DNA from: Streptomyces fructofermentans
Lineage (GTDB): Bacteria; Actinomycetota; Actinomycetes; Streptomycetales; Streptomycetaceae
Length of the DNA stretch: 64,000 nucleotides
Direction of reading: 5' to 3'
NCBI RefSeq assembly: GCF_014651055.1
Contig: NZ_BMWD01000001.1
Coordinates: forward strand, 232,350-296,349
Positions within the stretch are counted from its first letter, which is position 1. The number at the start of each line of letters is the position of its first letter. Both the position numbers and the translations under genes were made by a program. The notes beneath the pieces were generated by a model. It was not told the DNA's origin. It worked only from the letters and a program-made list of their open reading frames with translations, and ran no database searches. Of the stretch, positions 16,825-26,384 are shown one piece after another.

Positions 16825-17778
16825 GTGTTCGCTGCAGAACGTCGCCAATTGATCCTCGAAATGGTGCGAGCCAATGGGGCCGTGTCGCTCCGTGAGCTTG
16901 CCCGCGTCGTCCAGACCTCCGAAGTGACCGTACGGCGGGACGTGCGCGCACTGGAGGCAGAAGGACTCCTCGACCGCCGACATGGCGGTGCGGTATTGCC
17001 GGGCGGGTTCACGCGGGAGTCCGGCTTTCCGCAGAAATCGCATCTCGCGACCGCCGAGAAGACGGCCATCGCCGATCTCGCCGCGGGTCTCGTCGAAGAA
17101 GGCGAGGCCATTGTGGTGGGGGCGGGGACGACCACGCAGGAGCTGGCCCGCCGGCTCGCGCGGGTACCCGGTCTGACCGTCGTCACCAACTCGCTCCTGG
17201 TCGCCCAGGCGCTGGCCCACGCCAACCGCGTCGAGGTCGTGATGACCGGAGGGACCCTGCGCGGCTCCAACTACGCCCTCGTCGGCAGCGGTGCCGAGCA
17301 GTCCCTCCAGGGGCTGCGGGTCTCGCGGGCCTTCCTGTCCGGAAGCGGGCTGACCGCGGAGCGCGGCCTGTCCACCTCCAACATGCTGTCGGCGTCCGTC
17401 GACCGCGCGCTGGTGCAGGCGGCCGGGGAGGTCGTGGTCCTCGCCGACCACACCAAGCTCGGCACCGACACGATGTTCCAGACCGTGCCGACCGACGTGA
17501 TCACCCGGCTCGTGACCGACGAGCCGCCCGCCCACGACGACCGCGCCGGCACCGAACTGCAGGCCCTGGCCGACCAGGGAGTGCAGATCGCGGTGGCCGG
17601 ATCGGGAGGGGACGCGGTTCCCGCGGGGCGCCAACCGCCGCGCCGGGACGTGCCGCTGCCCGGTCCGCGGCGGGGTCAGGTCCAGGGCGGCGCCCCCCAG
17701 TTGCGCAGCGCGGCCGCGGTCCTGGGGGACCAGCCCCAGAGTGAGCGCGCGCGAGTCGCCGACATGCGCAGGCGCTGA
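16825..17778 (+). CDS. DeoR family transcriptional regulator
   Basis: A 317-residue DeoR-type repressor. The N-terminal helix-turn-helix is RRQLILEMVRANGAVSLREL followed by TSEVTVRRDVRALEAEGLLDR (about residues 6-51). The DeoRC sensor domain follows (about 75-235), with IVVGAGTTTQELARRL, TVVTNSLLVAQAL and VVLADHTKLG, typical of sugar-phosphate ligands. The last 70 residues are Pro/Arg-rich and unlike the family. GTG start. It lies near the nucleoside and deoxyribose genes, so a phosphorylated pentose ligand and the deoC/PNP palindrome as target are possible, but nothing in the sequence proves this. Confidence 0.87.
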   Translation: MFAAERRQLILEMVRANGAVSLRELARVVQTSEVTVRRDVRALEAEGLLDRRHGGAVLPGGFTRESGFPQKSHLATAEKTAIADLAAGLVEEGEAIVVGAGTTTQELARRLARVPGLTVVTNSLLVAQALAHANRVEVVMTGGTLRGSNYALVGSGAEQSLQGLRVSRAFLSGSGLTAERGLSTSNMLSASVDRALVQAAGEVVVLADHTKLGTDTMFQTVPTDVITRLVTDEPPAHDDRAGTELQALADQGVQIAVAGSGGDAVPAGRQPPRRDVPLPGPRRGQVQGGAPQLRSAAAVLGDQPQSERARVADMRRR

Positions 17779-17934
17779 CGGCGCCCGCGGACGCCCCGAC
17801 TCCGACGGACGGCGATCCGGTCCGCACGCGGGACCGACACCGGGTCGCCAACGGCCGTGCGGCCGCCAGGACTTCCGTGCGCGGGAGGAAGACGGGGTCG
17901 CCGCCGGCCGCGAGGGCCGCCGGCGCGCGGGCCG

Positions 17935-18534
17935 TCAGGCCTTGAGGCCCCGCAGGGTCAGCGTCAGCAGACGGTCCGCCAACTCCGGTTCCTCCGGGGT
18001 CTCCTCGGCGGCCAGGGCGATGGCGTTGGTGAGCTGGAGCAGATCCCCGATGGAGACGTCCGGCCGCACCGCACCCGCGGACTGGGCCCGCGCGAGCAGC
18101 GCGCTGCCCGCCTCGTGCATCGGCCCGCTGCACCGGGCGAGGGCCGATGCGTCGTCCCGCGTGGCCGACATCAGGGCGCGAGACAGGCCGCGGTACTCAC
18201 CCGCGTGAGTGATGATGGCGCGCAGCCACGTCACGAGCGCCGTGCACGGCTGCGGATCGTCGAGCAGTTCGCGCGCGCGGGCCAGCAGATCGCTCACGGC
18301 GTCCGCGAAGACCGCGCCGAGCAGCGCGTGCCGGTTCGGGAAGTGCCGGTACAGCGTGCCGATGCCGACCCCCGCGCGCCGGGCCACGTCCTCCAGGGAG
18401 GCGTCCGCCCCGTACGCCGCGAAGGCGGCCCGTGCCTCGGCGACCAGCCGCGCGTGGTTGCGGCGGGCGTCGGCGCGCATGGGACGTACCGTCGCGGGGT
18501 CCTCCGCGGTCTCCTGTGAGGTCGCGACCACCAT
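17935..18534 (-). CDS. TetR family transcriptional regulator
   Basis: A 199-residue TetR-type repressor. The helix-turn-helix is in ARAAFAAYGADASLEDVARR followed by AGVGIGTLYRHFPNRHALL (about residues 35-75), and the C-terminal ligand domain is helical (LRAIITHAGEYRGLSRALMS). The ATG at 18534 is preceded by GGAGAGGGCAGGTGG. It lies 128 bases downstream of accA2 on the same strand and converges with the DeoR-type gene. The ligand is unknown; C-terminal sequence of this kind is often annotated SbtR-like. Confidence 0.88.
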   Translation of the reverse strand: MVVATSQETAEDPATVRPMRADARRNHARLVAEARAAFAAYGADASLEDVARRAGVGIGTLYRHFPNRHALLGAVFADAVSDLLARARELLDDPQPCTALVTWLRAIITHAGEYRGLSRALMSATRDDASALARCSGPMHEAGSALLARAQSAGAVRPDVSIGDLLQLTNAIALAAEETPEEPELADRLLTLTLRGLKA

Positions 18535-18662
18535 GACGTCCACCTGCCCTCTCCCGCCGTACCGGCTGCCGTCCAGGATGCCACCGCGGACGAACGGAAC
18601 GCCCGGCGGACCACTGGGGTCCACCGGGCGCTCCGGATGCCGACGGCCGCGCCGCGGCGGTG

Positions 18663-20435
18663 TCAGTCCTTGATCTCGCAGATGGCGGCGCCCGAGGTGA
18701 TGGACGCGCCGACCTCGGCGGACAGGGCCTTGACGGTGCCGGAGCGGTGGGCGTTGAGCGGCTGCTCCATCTTCATGGCCTCCAGGACGACGATCAGATC
18801 GCCCTCCTTGACCTCCTGGCCCTCCTCGACGGCGACCTTGACGATCGTGCCCTGCATCGGCGAGGCGAGGGTGTCGCCGGAGGCGGCCGGGCCGGACTTC
18901 TTGGCGGCGCGGCGCTTGGGCTTGGCGCCGGCCGCGAGGCCGGTGCGCGCGAGGGACATGCCCAGCGAGGAGGGCAGCGAGACCTCCAGGCGCTTGCCGC
19001 CGACCTCGACGACGACCGTCTCGCGGCCGGGCTCGTCGTCGGTGTCGGTGTCCGCCGGGGCGGCGAACGGCTTGACCTCGTTGACGAACTCGGTCTCGAT
19101 CCAGCGGGTGTGGACCGTGAACGGGCCGGCCGAGCCGGTCAGCTCCGGGGCGAAGGCGGGGTCGGTCACCACGGCGCGGTGGAAGGGGATGGCGGTCGCC
19201 ATGCCCTCCACGGTGAACTCCTCCAGGGCGCGGGAGGCGCGCTGGAGAGCCTGCTCGCGGGTGGCGCCCGTGACGATCAGCTTGGCCAGCAGGGAGTCCC
19301 AGGCCGGGCCGATCACACTGCCGGACTCGACGCCCGCGTCCAGGCGCACGCCCGGTCCGGACGGCGCGGCGAACGTGGTCACGGTGCCGGGGGCCGGCAG
19401 GAAGCCGCGGCCCGGGTCCTCGCCGTTGATACGGAACTCGAACGAGTGACCCCGCAACTGCGGGTCGTCGTAACCCAGGGCCTCTCCGTCGGCGATGCGG
19501 AACATCTCGCGGACCAGGTCGATGCCGGAGACCTCCTCGGTCACCGGGTGCTCGACCTGGAGGCGCGTGTTGACCTCGAGGAAGGAGATCGTGCCGTCCG
19601 TGCCGACGAGGAACTCCACGGTGCCGGCGCCGACGTAGCCGGCCTCCTTGAGGATGGCCTTGGACGCGCGGTACAGCTCCGCGTTCTGCGCCTCGGACAG
19701 GAACGGGGCCGGGGCCTCCTCGACCAGCTTCTGGTGGCGGCGCTGGAGGGAGCAGTCACGGGTGGAGACGACGACCACGTTGCCGTGCGAGTCGGCCAGG
19801 CACTGGGTCTCCACGTGCCGGGGCTTGTCCAGGTAGCGCTCGACGAAGCACTCCCCGCGCCCGAAGGCGGCGACGGCCTCGCGGACCGCGGAGTCGTACA
19901 GCTCGGGGACCTCTTCGAGGGTGCGGGCGACCTTCAGGCCGCGGCCGCCACCGCCGAAGGCGGCCTTGATCGCGATCGGCAGCCCGTGCTCCCGGGCGAA
20001 GGCCACGACCTCGTCGGAGCCCGAGACCGGGTCGGGGGTGCCCGCGACCAGGGGGGCGCCGGCGCGCTGGGCGATGTGCCGGGCGGCGACCTTGTCACCC
20101 AGGTCGCGGATGGCCTGCGGCGGCGGGCCGATCCAGACCAGGCCGGCGTCGAGCACGGCCTGCGCGAACTCGGCGTTCTCCGAGAGGAAGCCGTAGCCGG
20201 GGTGGATCGCGTCCGCCCCCGAGTCCTTCGCGGCCAGCAGCACCTTGGCCATGTCGAGGTAACTGGTCGCGGGCGTGTCACCGCCCAGGGCGAACGCCTC
20301 GTCGGCGGCGCGCGCATGCAGCGCGTCCCGGTCCGGGTCGGCGTACACGGCCACGCTCGCGATTCCGGCGTCTCGGCACGCCCGGGCGACACGGACAGCG
20401 ATTTCGCCACGGTTGGCGATCAGCACCTTGCGCAC
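18663..20435 (-). CDS. accA2: Acyl-CoA carboxylase alpha subunit AccA2 (biotin carboxylase plus biotin carrier)
   Basis: A 590-residue subunit that carboxylates biotin with ATP and bicarbonate and carries it to the beta subunits for malonyl-CoA or methylmalonyl-CoA synthesis. The biotin carboxylase domain spans about residues 1-450 ([60 protein letters not shown]). An Ala/Lys-rich linker near 495-520 follows, then the biotinyl domain with the biotinylated Lys555 in EAMKMEQP. The length equals that I recall for S. coelicolor AccA2. GTG start with AAGGAGAGGGAG upstream. Partner genes accE, pccB and the ligase birA lie 3-6 kb away. Confidence 0.95.
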   Translation of the reverse strand: MRKVLIANRGEIAVRVARACRDAGIASVAVYADPDRDALHARAADEAFALGGDTPATSYLDMAKVLLAAKDSGADAIHPGYGFLSENAEFAQAVLDAGLVWIGPPPQAIRDLGDKVAARHIAQRAGAPLVAGTPDPVSGSDEVVAFAREHGLPIAIKAAFGGGGRGLKVARTLEEVPELYDSAVREAVAAFGRGECFVERYLDKPRHVETQCLADSHGNVVVVSTRDCSLQRRHQKLVEEAPAPFLSEAQNAELYRASKAILKEAGYVGAGTVEFLVGTDGTISFLEVNTRLQVEHPVTEEVSGIDLVREMFRIADGEALGYDDPQLRGHSFEFRINGEDPGRGFLPAPGTVTTFAAPSGPGVRLDAGVESGSVIGPAWDSLLAKLIVTGATREQALQRASRALEEFTVEGMATAIPFHRAVVTDPAFAPELTGSAGPFTVHTRWIETEFVNEVKPFAAPADTDTDDEPGRETVVVEVGGKRLEVSLPSSLGMSLARTGLAAGAKPKRRAAKKSGPAASGDTLASPMQGTIVKVAVEEGQEVKEGDLIVVLEAMKMEQPLNAHRSGTVKALSAEVGASITSGAAICEIKD

Positions 20436-20807
20436 GTTGGCTCCCTCTCCTTGAAACAAGCTGATTTTAGGGACAGCCGACACGACGTTTCGACCCGTCC
20501 CCTGTGGTGAGCTTGCCCACACGGAGCGTGATACGAGGCCCGCTCGCCCGCGAATTCCCTTGTCGCACCGCGGTACGCAGGGGGCTTCCCCAGAACCCTA
20601 GTCCTCCGATGTGGTCAAGGTCTCTGTGAGAGCGTGCTGCGGCCCACTCCGTTTTTTTGTGGAGTCCCTACCAATGGCCCCATGCCGCATTGCCCTCGGC
20701 AGATCCCTTGTCCCGCGGTTTACCCGTTAGTAGCGTTCACCTGTCTCGAACGTACTTGAGGTAACAGCAGCTTTGCTCGGGCGGCAGTCGAAAGTGGGTG
20801 GGGACCG
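20436..20807. other. Divergent intergenic region upstream of accA2
   Basis: About 370 bases between divergent genes, unusually AT-rich for this window in places. It holds a probable accA2 promoter and a hairpin with a seven-T loop at 20645-20664 (ACTCC, GTTTTTTTGT, GGAGT). It also has the segment TTTACCCGTTAGTAGCG near 20720 that could be a promoter or operator for the rightward gene. No coding sequence seen. Confidence 0.55.
20464..20493 (-). promoter_or_regulatory. Probable accA2 promoter
   Basis: On the minus strand TCGAAA, 18 bases, TAAAAT: a fair -35 and a good -10 hexamer. The -10 ends 28 bases before the GTG start, leaving a leader long enough for the AAGGAG site. Confidence 0.45.
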
Positions 20808-21362
20808 GTGGTGCGCAGACCGGTGGCGTGGTTGACGGCGATCGTGCTCTTCGCTGAGGCGATCGGAATCGCGCTGGTGAACTGGTACATGGGGATCGTC
20901 GTCGACCGGCAGGACATGTCCCTTGCGGGGCTGGACCCCGCCGTGATGTCGACGTCCTCGAAGGTCGCCGGGCTGGTCTTCGGCCTCTACTTCGCGTTCT
21001 GCGCGGTGGTGGCGCTGCGTGTCGGCCTGCGCGGCCGCGCCCCCTCGGGGCCCGGCCGCCTGCTGCTGCTCAGCGCGGCGGTGGTGCACGGGCTGCTCGG
21101 CGCGTTCACGGTCGGCCTGGTGGGCTGGGGCGCGTTCGCGTTCATGATGGTGGTCCTCGCGCTGATCGTCCTCGTCCTCGTGTCGTACGACCCGAGGGAG
21201 ACGGCCGTGTCCGACGCGAAGGCGGACGGAGGCCCGGCGGGCGACGGTCCCGCGGACGGCGGCCCGACGGACGGTGGCCCGTCGGACGCGGCGGGCGACG
21301 AAGCGGCGGGCGGCGGGAAGGGGGCGGCCCCGGTCGGGCCCCCCGCACCCACGGCCCCCTGA
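20808..21362 (+). CDS. Small multi-pass membrane protein with low-complexity tail
   Basis: A 184-residue protein with four predicted membrane helices: AWLTAIVLFAEAIGIALVNW, GLVFGLYFAFCAVVALRVGL, LLLLSAAVVHGLLGAFTVGL and FAFMMVVLALIVLVLVSY. A Gly/Pro/Asp-rich tail of about 55 residues with DGGPxDGGP repeats follows. GTG start with GGTGGGGACC upstream. It diverges from accA2 and converges with maf. No domain recognised; homologues occur at this position in other streptomycetes. Confidence 0.8.
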   Translation: MVRRPVAWLTAIVLFAEAIGIALVNWYMGIVVDRQDMSLAGLDPAVMSTSSKVAGLVFGLYFAFCAVVALRVGLRGRAPSGPGRLLLLSAAVVHGLLGAFTVGLVGWGAFAFMMVVLALIVLVLVSYDPRETAVSDAKADGGPAGDGPADGGPTDGGPSDAAGDEAAGGGKGAAPVGPPAPTAP

Positions 21363-21381
21363 CCCCGGACGCCCCGCGGGA

Positions 21382-22002
21382 TCACTTCTCGCGAGGCGTC
21401 CACAGGTCGGTGATGCCGACCCCCAGGCCGGCCAGCAGACGGCGCACCAGCGGCAGCGAGATCCCGATGACGTTCCCGTGGTCGCCGTCGATGCCGTCGA
21501 TGAACGGGGCCGACCTGCCGTCCAGGGTGAACGCCCCGGCGACGTACAGGGGCTCGCCCGAGGCGACGTACGCGGCGATCTCGGCGTCGCTCGGCTCGCC
21601 GAAGCGGACCACGGTGGACGCGACGGCCGAGGCGTGGCGTCCGGAGTCCGTGTCCCAGACGCAGTGCCCGGTCTGCAGGGTGCCCACGCGGCCGCGCATC
21701 GCCTTCCAGCGCGCGGTCGCCTCCTCGGCGTCGGCGGGCTTGCCGAGTGCCTCGCCGTCCAGGTCGAGCACCGAGTCGCAGCCGATCACCAGGGCGCCCC
21801 GGACCTCCGGGCGCGCCGCGACGACCGACGCCTTCGCCTCGGCCAGCGCGAGGGCGAGTTCGGCGGGCGTCGGAGCGGTCACGGCGTCCTCGTCGACCCC
21901 GCTGACGATGACCTCGGGTGCGAGTCCGGCCTGCCGCAGCAGTCCGAGCCGGGCGGGGGACTGGGAGGCGAGGACGAGCCGGCGGCGTGGCTGATCAGTC
22001 AT
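21382..22002 (-). CDS. Maf-like nucleoside triphosphate pyrophosphatase
   Basis: A 206-residue house-cleaning enzyme hydrolysing non-canonical or specific nucleoside triphosphates (usually dTTP/UTP) to monophosphate and pyrophosphate. Motifs: [18 protein letters not shown] at the N-terminus, [18 protein letters not shown], then [20 protein letters not shown] and the terminal [16 protein letters not shown]. The usual length is about 190-210. It lies 31 bases after mmpB on the same strand and probably shares its transcript. Confidence 0.92.
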   Translation of the reverse strand: MTDQPRRRLVLASQSPARLGLLRQAGLAPEVIVSGVDEDAVTAPTPAELALALAEAKASVVAARPEVRGALVIGCDSVLDLDGEALGKPADAEEATARWKAMRGRVGTLQTGHCVWDTDSGRHASAVASTVVRFGEPSDAEIAAYVASGEPLYVAGAFTLDGRSAPFIDGIDGDHGNVIGISLPLVRRLLAGLGVGITDLWTPREK

Positions 22003-22033
22003 GCCGTCAGGGTATCGGCGGAGCCGGCGCGGC

Positions 22034-22162
22034 TCACATCACGCCGAGCACGATCATCGCGACCACCATCGCCAGCGCCATGAGGACACCCAGCCGCCGC
22101 AACATGTCCTGCATGTCGCGCAGTTCCTTCGGCGGCTCGTTCTCCGGGTCGGACCACAGCAT
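22034..22162 (-). CDS. mmpB: Morphogenic membrane protein MmpB (42 residues)
   Basis: Very short gene easily missed by gene callers. The protein starts [20 protein letters not shown], then LRRLGVL, then a single transmembrane helix rich in Ala, Met and Val. The charged N-terminal half resembles the small actinomycete family annotated morphogenic membrane protein MmpB, placed beside maf and the carboxylase genes. ATG at 22162 gives 42 residues; an in-frame GTG at 22177 would add five. GGAG lies about 15 bases before the ATG, which is rather far. It is upstream of maf on the same strand. The name rests on my memory of the family. Confidence 0.75.
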   Translation of the reverse strand: MLWSDPENEPPKELRDMQDMLRRLGVLMALAMVVAMIVLGVM

Positions 22163-22328
22163 GCTGACGATCGTCACTCCGGCGCGGCCCCGGGCGCCTG
22201 AGTACGCGTACTCATCTTGCCCAAACGGGCCTGGGGTTCCATTAGTAGCCGAGATCCTGCTATGGTCCTGACCTCCACTAAAGGGATCGTGGTTCCGTTA
22301 GCGTGATCCCGTCAGGAAGGGAAGAGTC

Positions 22329-23453
22329 GTGTTCACCACCGCATGGACCGCGTCGCCCCAGCTCCCCGCCACGGGGTTCACGCCCAACTGGTCGCAGGAG
22401 GGCTTCTGGCGGCAGTCGCTGCGGCAGGTCGTCCGGCTCGGCGCGGGCGGCGAGGGCCTGCGCGTCCGCCTCTCGAACGCGTACGGACTCTCGGAGCTGC
22501 GGGTGGCCGGGGCGACGGTCGCCCGCACGGCACGGGGCGCCGCCGTCGAACCCGGCTCGCTGCGGCGGCTCACCTTCGGCGGGGAGCCCCACGCGGTGGT
22601 CCCCGCCCGCGGGGAACTGCTCGGGGACCCCGTCGGCCTCGCCCCGGCGGCGGGGGACCGGGTCACCGTGACGCTGCACCTCGACAGGGCCACCGGGCCC
22701 GCGACCTTCCACGCGCAGGCCTTCGCGACCAGCTACCGGGGCCCGGGCGACCTGCTGACGGACCCGGCGGGCGAGGGGTTCGACGAGACGACCGAGTCCT
22801 GGTACTTCCTGGCGGGCGTCGACGTCCTCGCCGGGCGGACGGACGCGGTGGCCCTCTTCGGCGACTCCGTCACCGACGGCTTCGGCTCGACGCCCGGCGC
22901 GGACCGCCGCTGGTCCGACGCCCTCGCCGACCGCACGGGGCGGCCCGTGCTCAACGCGGGCATCGGCGGGAACCTGCTGCTCAACGACTCGGCCTGGTAC
23001 GGGGAGAGGGGCGTCCACCGGCTGGAGCGGGACGTGCTCGCGCACGCGGGCGTCGGCGACCTCGTCGTCCTGCACGGCCTCAACGACATCGGCTTCGCGG
23101 AGACGGACGAGCAGCCGACGTACAAGCCCGCCCCCGTCGTCGAGGCGGACGAACTGATCGCGGGCCACCGGGAGGTGATCCGGCGGGCGCGGGCCGCGGG
23201 GCTGCGGGTCGTCGGCGCGACACTGCCCCCGTTCGGCGGCTCCGACCACTGGGGCGAGCACGCCCGCCGGGTGAGCCGCGAGCTGAACGACTGGATCCGC
23301 GCCGCGGGCGAGTACGACGCCGTGGCGGACCTGAACCGGGCCCTCGCCGGCCCCGGCGAGGCGCTGCACCCGGCGTACGACTTCGGCGACCACCTGCACC
23401 CCAACGACGCCGGGTACGAGGTGATGGCGGAGGTCGCCGCCGGGGTCCTCTAG
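22329..23453 (+). CDS. SGNH/GDSL hydrolase
   Basis: A 374-residue esterase/lipase-type hydrolase. The SGNH nucleophile block is VALFGDSVTDGFGS (about residue 180), the Gly block is LNAGIGGN, the Asn block is LHGLNDIG, and the catalytic Asp-His pair is in GDHLHPNDAGYEV. The N-terminal 150 residues form an additional beta domain seen in secreted actinobacterial hydrolases. I see no signal peptide here, so it is probably cytoplasmic. GTG start with AGGAAGGGAAGAG upstream. It lies alone on the plus strand between mmpB and accE. A likely operator (CTAAAGGGA, then TTCCGTTAG) lies just before it. Confidence 0.88.
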   Translation: MFTTAWTASPQLPATGFTPNWSQEGFWRQSLRQVVRLGAGGEGLRVRLSNAYGLSELRVAGATVARTARGAAVEPGSLRRLTFGGEPHAVVPARGELLGDPVGLAPAAGDRVTVTLHLDRATGPATFHAQAFATSYRGPGDLLTDPAGEGFDETTESWYFLAGVDVLAGRTDAVALFGDSVTDGFGSTPGADRRWSDALADRTGRPVLNAGIGGNLLLNDSAWYGERGVHRLERDVLAHAGVGDLVVLHGLNDIGFAETDEQPTYKPAPVVEADELIAGHREVIRRARAAGLRVVGATLPPFGGSDHWGEHARRVSRELNDWIRAAGEYDAVADLNRALAGPGEALHPAYDFGDHLHPNDAGYEVMAEVAAGVL

Positions 23454-23494
23454 GCGGCCCGGCCCGGCCCGGAGCGGGTCCGGCCCGGAGTGGG

Positions 23495-23528
23495 CCGGTG
23501 GGGGCACGGATCGCCGTGCCCCCACCGG
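23495..23528. terminator. Bidirectional terminator hairpin
   Basis: CCGGTGGGGGCACGG pairs perfectly with CCGTGCCCCCACCGG around the loop ATCG. It sits between the convergent SGNH hydrolase and accE genes. Confidence 0.9.
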
Positions 23529-23535
23529 ACCGCTG

Positions 23536-23742
23536 TCAGACGGGCCAGTACGTGCGGCCCCACGAGGTCGGCCCCGCCGCCGGCAGCCGTCGCTGCGCGA
23601 GGCGCGCCGGGTCCGCCCACGCGTCCCGTTCCGGTGCTCCGCCGGTCGGCGCCGCGGCCGCCGCCGCGGCGCGCGCCTGGACCACCGCGAGTGCGGCGGC
23701 CAACTCCTCGGGGGTCGGATTGCCCCGTACGACCTTGATCAT
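23536..23742 (-). CDS. accE: Acyl-CoA carboxylase epsilon subunit AccE
   Basis: A 68-residue protein opening with IKVVRGNPTPEELAAALAVV, the hallmark of the small actinobacterial epsilon subunits that bind and stimulate the alpha/beta carboxylase core. An Ala-rich stretch and a C-terminal WGRTYWPV follow. It lies 20 bases after pccB on the same strand, with GGGAGCGG before the ATG, matching the pccB-accE arrangement known in S. coelicolor. It acts with PccB and AccA2 in propionyl-CoA carboxylation to methylmalonyl-CoA. Confidence 0.93.
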   Translation of the reverse strand: MIKVVRGNPTPEELAAALAVVQARAAAAAAAPTGGAPERDAWADPARLAQRRLPAAGPTSWGRTYWPV

Positions 23743-23762
23743 GACCGCTCCCAACTGGCGTC

Positions 23763-25361
23763 CTACAGGGGGATGTTGCCGTGCTTCTTCGGCGGCAGGG
23801 ACTCCCGCTTCGTACGCAGCGCCCGCAGGCCGCGCACGATGTGGGAACGGGTGTCCGACGGCAGGATCACACCGTCGATGTACCCGCGCTCGGCCGCCGT
23901 GTACGGGTTGAGGAGCGCGTCCTCGTACTCCTGGATCAGCCGGGCCCGGGTTGCCTCCTGCTCGCTCTCGGGAGTCGCCGCGATGGTGCGCCGGTGCAGG
24001 ATGTTCACCGCGCCCTGGGCGCCCATCACGGCGATCTGCGCGGTCGGCCAGGCGAGGTTGAGGTCCGCGCCCAGGTGCTTGGAGCCCATGACGTCGTACG
24101 CGCCGCCGAAGGCCTTGCGGGTGATCACCGTGATCAGCGGGACCGTCGCCTCGGCGTACGCGTAGATCAGCTTGGCGCCGCGCCGGATGATGCCCGTGTG
24201 CTCCTGGCCGACACCCGGCAGGAAGCCCGGCACGTCCACGAACGTGAGGACCGGGACGTTGAACGCGTCGCACGTGCGGACGAAGCGCGCGGCCTTCTCG
24301 CTCGCGTCGATGTCGAGGCAGCCCGCGAACTGCATCGGCTGGTTGGCCACGATGCCGACCGGGCGGCCCTCCACGCGGCCGAAGCCGGTGAGGATGTTCG
24401 GCGCGAACAGCGGCTGCGTCTCGAAGAACTCGGCGTCGTCCAGGACGTGTTCGATGACCGTGTGCATGTCGTACGGCTGGTTGGCGCTGTCCGGGATCAG
24501 CGTGTCCAGCTCGCGGTCCTCGTCGGTGAGCGCGAGGTCCGCCTCCTCCGGGAACGCGGGCGGCTCGCTGAGGTTGTTCGACGGGAGGTAGGAGAGCAGC
24601 GACTTGACGTACTCGATCGCGTCCTTCTCGTCGCCCGCCATGTGGTGGGCCACGCCCGACACCGCGTTGTGGGTGCGCGCGCCGCCCAGCTCCTCGAACC
24701 CGACGTCCTCGCCGGTGACCGTCTTGATGACGTCGGGGCCCGTGATGAACATGTGCGAGGTCTGGTCGACCATCACCGTGAAGTCGGTGATCGCGGGGGA
24801 GTAGACGGCGCCTCCGGCGCACGGTCCGACCACGAGGCTGATCTGCGGGATGACGCCCGAGGCATGGGTGTTGCGGCGGAAGATCTCGCCGTACATGCCC
24901 AGCGCCGACACACCCTCCTGGATGCGCGCGCCGCCCGAGTCGTTGATGCCGATGACCGGACAGCCGGTCTTCAGCGCGAAGTCCATCGCCTTCATGATCT
25001 TCTGCCCGAAGACCTCGCCGAGGGCGCCGCCGAACACCGTGAAGTCCTGGGAGAACACGGCCACCGGGCGGCCGTCCACCGTGCCGTAGCCGGTCACCAC
25101 ACCGTCCCCGTACGGGCGGTTGCTCTCCAGGCCGAAGTCCGTGGAGCGGTGCTGGGCGAACTCGTCGAACTCGACGAAGGACCCCTCGTCCAGCAGCAGC
25201 TCGATCCGCTCACGTGCCGTCAACTTGCCCTTGGCGTGCTGCTTTTCGACGGCGCGCGCCGAGCCGGCATGCGTCGCCTCGTCGATGCGGCGCCGCAGAT
25301 CCGCGAGTTTGCCCGCGGTCGTGTGGATGTCGATCTCGTGCTGCTGTTCCGGCTCGGACAT
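23763..25361 (-). CDS. pccB: Propionyl-CoA carboxylase beta subunit PccB
   Basis: Carboxyltransferase subunit of 532 residues, transferring CO2 from biotin to propionyl-CoA. The two crotonase-like halves are visible: [18 protein letters not shown] with [12 protein letters not shown] in the first, and [23 protein letters not shown] with [13 protein letters not shown] in the second. Asp423 in AYDVMG corresponds to the Asp422 that gives S. coelicolor PccB its propionyl-CoA preference, so PCC is preferred over ACC activity. It is co-transcribed with accE and diverges from birA, whose product attaches biotin to AccA2. Confidence 0.95.
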   Translation of the reverse strand: MSEPEQQHEIDIHTTAGKLADLRRRIDEATHAGSARAVEKQHAKGKLTARERIELLLDEGSFVEFDEFAQHRSTDFGLESNRPYGDGVVTGYGTVDGRPVAVFSQDFTVFGGALGEVFGQKIMKAMDFALKTGCPVIGINDSGGARIQEGVSALGMYGEIFRRNTHASGVIPQISLVVGPCAGGAVYSPAITDFTVMVDQTSHMFITGPDVIKTVTGEDVGFEELGGARTHNAVSGVAHHMAGDEKDAIEYVKSLLSYLPSNNLSEPPAFPEEADLALTDEDRELDTLIPDSANQPYDMHTVIEHVLDDAEFFETQPLFAPNILTGFGRVEGRPVGIVANQPMQFAGCLDIDASEKAARFVRTCDAFNVPVLTFVDVPGFLPGVGQEHTGIIRRGAKLIYAYAEATVPLITVITRKAFGGAYDVMGSKHLGADLNLAWPTAQIAVMGAQGAVNILHRRTIAATPESEQEATRARLIQEYEDALLNPYTAAERGYIDGVILPSDTRSHIVRGLRALRTKRESLPPKKHGNIPL

Positions 25362-25514
25362 CGGGATGCGGCTCCCTGCCTGCTCAGTGGGGACGTGAGG
25401 GTGAAGGTGTCGATGAGGGCGGTGCTCAGAAGAGGGGGGTTGCTACTCATCCGTAGCGTAGTGGCGCGCCTACCGTTCGGCAGTGCGGCGTTTACCACAC
25501 CTAGGGTGGGTTGC

Positions 25515-26384
25515 ATGACGCCGCGAGATGACTCAGACGCGAACAGCAATCGGTGGTCCGACCTGGACCGTCCCCCGCTCAACGCCGTGGCGCTGCGCCG
25601 CGCGCTCGTACGGGACGGCGGGCTCTGGTCGGACGTCCAGGTGGTGCCCCGCACCGGGTCCACCAACTCCGATCTCGTCGCCCACGCCACCGGCGGCAAG
25701 GCGGAGGAGGGCGCGGTCCTCGTGGCCGAGGAGCAGGAGGCCGGCCGGGGGCGCCTCGACCGGCAGTGGACGGCACCCGCGCGCTCGGGCCTCTTCTTCT
25801 CCGTGCTGCTGAAGCCGGGGGTCCCCGTGGAGCGCTGGGGCTGGCTGCCGCTGCTCACCGGCGTCGCGGTCGCGACCGCGCTCTCCCGGACGGCCGGCGT
25901 CGACACGGCACTCAAGTGGCCCAACGACCTGCTGGTGACGGTGGACGGCCGGGAACGCAAGACCGGCGGCATCCTCGCCGAGCGTGCAGGGGAGGACGCG
26001 GTCGTGGTCGGCATCGGCGTCAACGTCAGCCTGCGCGCGGACGAACTGCCCGTGCCCGGCGCCGGGTCCCTGGCCCTCGCTGGAGCCGTGACCACGGACC
26101 GCGACCCGCTGCTGCGGGCCGTACTGCGCTCCCTCGAGCAGTGGTACGGGAAGTGGCGGGGCGCGGACGGCGACCCGGCGGCGTCCGGCCTCCAGGAGGC
26201 GTACGCCGCGGGGTGCGCGACCCTCGGCAGGGTGGTGCGGGCCGAGCTGCCCGGCGGGCAGTCGCTCACCGGGGAGGCGGTGGCCGTGGACGGCGACGGC
26301 AGGCTGGTGCTGGCCACCGCCGAAGGCGTCCAGAAGCCGGTGGGCGCGGGGGACATCGTCCACCTGCGCCAGGACGGGGCCTGA
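25515..26384 (+). CDS. birA: Biotin-[acetyl-CoA-carboxylase] ligase BirA
   Basis: A 289-residue ligase that activates biotin with ATP and attaches it to the carrier Lys of AccA2. Catalytic motifs: RTGSTNSDL, the biotinyl-AMP loop EEQEAGRGRLDRQW, KWPNDLLV and GIGVNV, then the C-terminal SH3-like domain (LTGEAVAVDGDGRLVL). The DNA-binding winged helix of E. coli BirA is absent, so it is not a repressor. ATG start with AGGGTGGG upstream. It diverges from pccB across 153 bases holding GCTAC-N6-GTAGC. Confidence 0.94.
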   Translation: MTPRDDSDANSNRWSDLDRPPLNAVALRRALVRDGGLWSDVQVVPRTGSTNSDLVAHATGGKAEEGAVLVAEEQEAGRGRLDRQWTAPARSGLFFSVLLKPGVPVERWGWLPLLTGVAVATALSRTAGVDTALKWPNDLLVTVDGRERKTGGILAERAGEDAVVVGIGVNVSLRADELPVPGAGSLALAGAVTTDRDPLLRAVLRSLEQWYGKWRGADGDPAASGLQEAYAAGCATLGRVVRAELPGGQSLTGEAVAVDGDGRLVLATAEGVQKPVGAGDIVHLRQDGA

